Part shown: positions 62,573-64,000 of the stretch, one piece after another | Layout of the letters: each line of letters opens with the position of its first letter | How positions within the stretch are numbered: the first letter of the stretch is position 1 | Assembly: GCF_000224145.3 (NCBI RefSeq) | Contig: NC_020179.2 | Location: 4,063,417-4,127,416 of the forward strand | Direction of reading: 5' to 3' | Source: Ciona intestinalis | Lineage: Eukaryota > Chordata > Ascidiacea > Phlebobranchia > Cionidae | DNA length: 64,000 bases | Translations under genes and position numbers: made by a program | Notes under the pieces: model-generated | Database searches by the model: none | Seen by the model: the letters and a program-made list of their open reading frames with translations, nothing else | Told to the model about the DNA's origin: nothing

Positions 62573-63295
62573 TTTGTATTGAACCCCTGAAATAAACAAT
62601 TGGTAAAACAGGAGTTCAAAAACATTGTCTGTTGCAGGGCATTTTTAATTGTGTTTGCCGGATTGGCGATGTGAGAATTTATTAGCAACATTTCATATAT
62701 ATATAGTTAATAATGAATGTACTTATATACTCGCGTGGACGAAAAACGCCAGTCGTTAAATATGGGTGTTCTGCTTCACACAAGGGCGTAGCCAGCCTAA
62801 AATTTTGGTGGGGGCCAAATGTTTTATAGATGTATTTTGGGTTTGAAACACCTCGTTACAACACGAAACACGGAAAGGCGTTCTGAATAGCACTTATTTT
62901 TCACAATTACGCCACGTAAAAACACAACGATCTACAACTACATTCAAAACTCCATTCGTCGCGCCTATACCACCAGCGTTTTTGTCACAAAATTTGAGAT
63001 TTTTTTTCTTAGCTAGCAGGTGGACTGTTCATAAGGAAATGGCCCATTTTACGCAATACTGCCTAATCGTGGTTTACCATTATACATTTGTAGCTATCTT
63101 GGATGATGACCACAATTGCGTCTTATAAATAAAGTTTGTTTAAAACGTGTAACAAAAAGTTGTTCGTAGTTTTTACCAACATTAAAAAATATTGTCGAAT
63201 TAATTCGGCAGTTCTAATTTAAAATATGTCCAACGATGGCCTACTCAATACACTCAATGTACTCAATGTATTGAGGAGGCCATGGTCCAACTTAC
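62573..63295. other. Intergenic, upstream of the repetitive gene
   Basis: It holds a SINE tail scrap (62725-62785) followed by GGGCGTAGCCAGCC, an end typical of hAT-like elements, at about 62785-62800. No other ends were found. No gene is seen before the exon at 63296. Confidence 0.45.
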
Positions 63296-63488
63296 TTTAG
63301 AAATTCTAATTTCGTATCAGTTATTGCAACATCCAACCTGTATAACACTTTGCTCACCATAGGGTGCTTGGCATATGTAATGCTGCAGCTTGCATGGGCG
63401 CCTTTTATGTAAAACCAGAAGCATTGACGACCTGACCCGAGGCTCATTTCTAGTGGTTTCCAGTAAACAAATTCAACCTTTCCTAACC
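63296..63488 (-). CDS. Internal exon of an unidentified gene
   Basis: The 193-bp exon is bounded by TGTGCAG and GTAAGT on the minus strand and open throughout (2 + 63 codons + 2). It encodes KVEFVYWKPLEMSLGSGRQ then CFWFYIKGAHASCSITYA and later LYRLDVAITDTKLEF. The alternation F-x-I-K then A-x-x-S-I-x-Y then LYxLDVAI is weakly like the Methyltransf_FA (farnesoic acid O-methyltransferase-like) domain found in secreted animal proteins. That assignment is low confidence. The other exons must lie beyond the window or were not recognised. Confidence 0.5.
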
Positions 63489-64000
63489 CTGCACAATGTA
63501 AAAGAGTTTCTAGATTACAACATAGATTGCATTTAAGTAGCAAAAAGTTTCCATTTCCCTAACCATTGGTATGCACGCGAAGAAAACAAACATTCGGGAA
63601 CACACAGCATGCACTGTGCGCTTTTACACACAAGTATAAACTTAGCGTAACTGCCTTTACTTCATGATAACTAAACCAAATATTCCGATCGGAAATAAGC
63701 CTGAAATGTATAATATAATTCCATCCGCCTTATCTTAACTCTATAATTCATATACCACAACTGGCCGTTATAATATACTATAGCCCACTCCCTCCTGTAC
63801 TGTAAGCAACTACTGATGTGTTTACTGTATGTATTCTAAATTTAGCGCGGTTGAAAACGCCGTTTAATTATCAGCAATGCGCTTTAAGCAATTTACACAA
63901 AACGCTCTTTCGTTGATTGCATTAAACAAGAAATGTAGCCCACTGTAATACCGAAATGTTTAAATTTTGCTGCCTTTTTAACCACGGTATGTTATATAAA
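63489..64000. other. Right edge of window, nothing recognised
   Basis: AT-rich DNA, probably an intron or upstream flank of the gene whose exon is at 63296-63488. No second exon was found. Confidence 0.4.

Overview
The window looks like nuclear DNA of a tunicate, most probably Ciona. The genes are compact, intron-rich and animal in type: a six-metal-binding-domain copper ATPase, YIPF5, eIF3 subunits k and j, PCMT1, CCDC169 and carbohydrate sulfotransferase parts. The introns carry short TA-flanked inverted-repeat elements and tRNA-derived SINEs. DNA is AT-rich and there is one assembly gap (33344-33624). The species call is inference; no database was searched. Exon models were built by hand from GT-AG sites, frame continuity and protein family resemblance.

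Layout. Minus strand, 1123-2922: YIPF5, a Golgi/ER membrane protein. Minus strand, 4595-20350: a complete 20-exon ATP7-type copper ATPase (1420 aa). Plus strand, 21313-22501: a small mitochondrial complex I-like subunit (probable NDUFC2), divergent from ATP7. Minus strand, 23372-32456: CCDC169, PCMT1, EIF3K and EIF3J, the last two arranged head to tail and possibly co-transcribed. Plus strand, 35114-42804: three small single-pass membrane protein genes. The first two are recent tandem duplicates sharing a palindromic kappaB-like site upstream; the third has the same plan but is diverged. Plus strand, 46537-54719: an 11-exon gene encoding a Golgi-type carbohydrate sulfotransferase with two SUEL/rhamnose-binding-type lectin domains inserted, in frame, in the middle of the catalytic domain. 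Minus strand, 56918-62572: a secreted, highly repetitive Leu/Gly/Ser protein whose large exon has two frame breaks. Minus strand, 63296-63488: one internal exon of another gene.

The most striking item is the sulfotransferase-lectin fusion. Each lectin domain is a two-exon module bounded by phase-1 introns, so the modules could be skipped without breaking the frame. This is the classical signature of exon shuffling. Repeats fill much of the rest: at least eight copies of one TA-flanked MITE family, several tRNA-like SINEs on both strands, a dispersed unit of about 60 bp, and several local tandem arrays.
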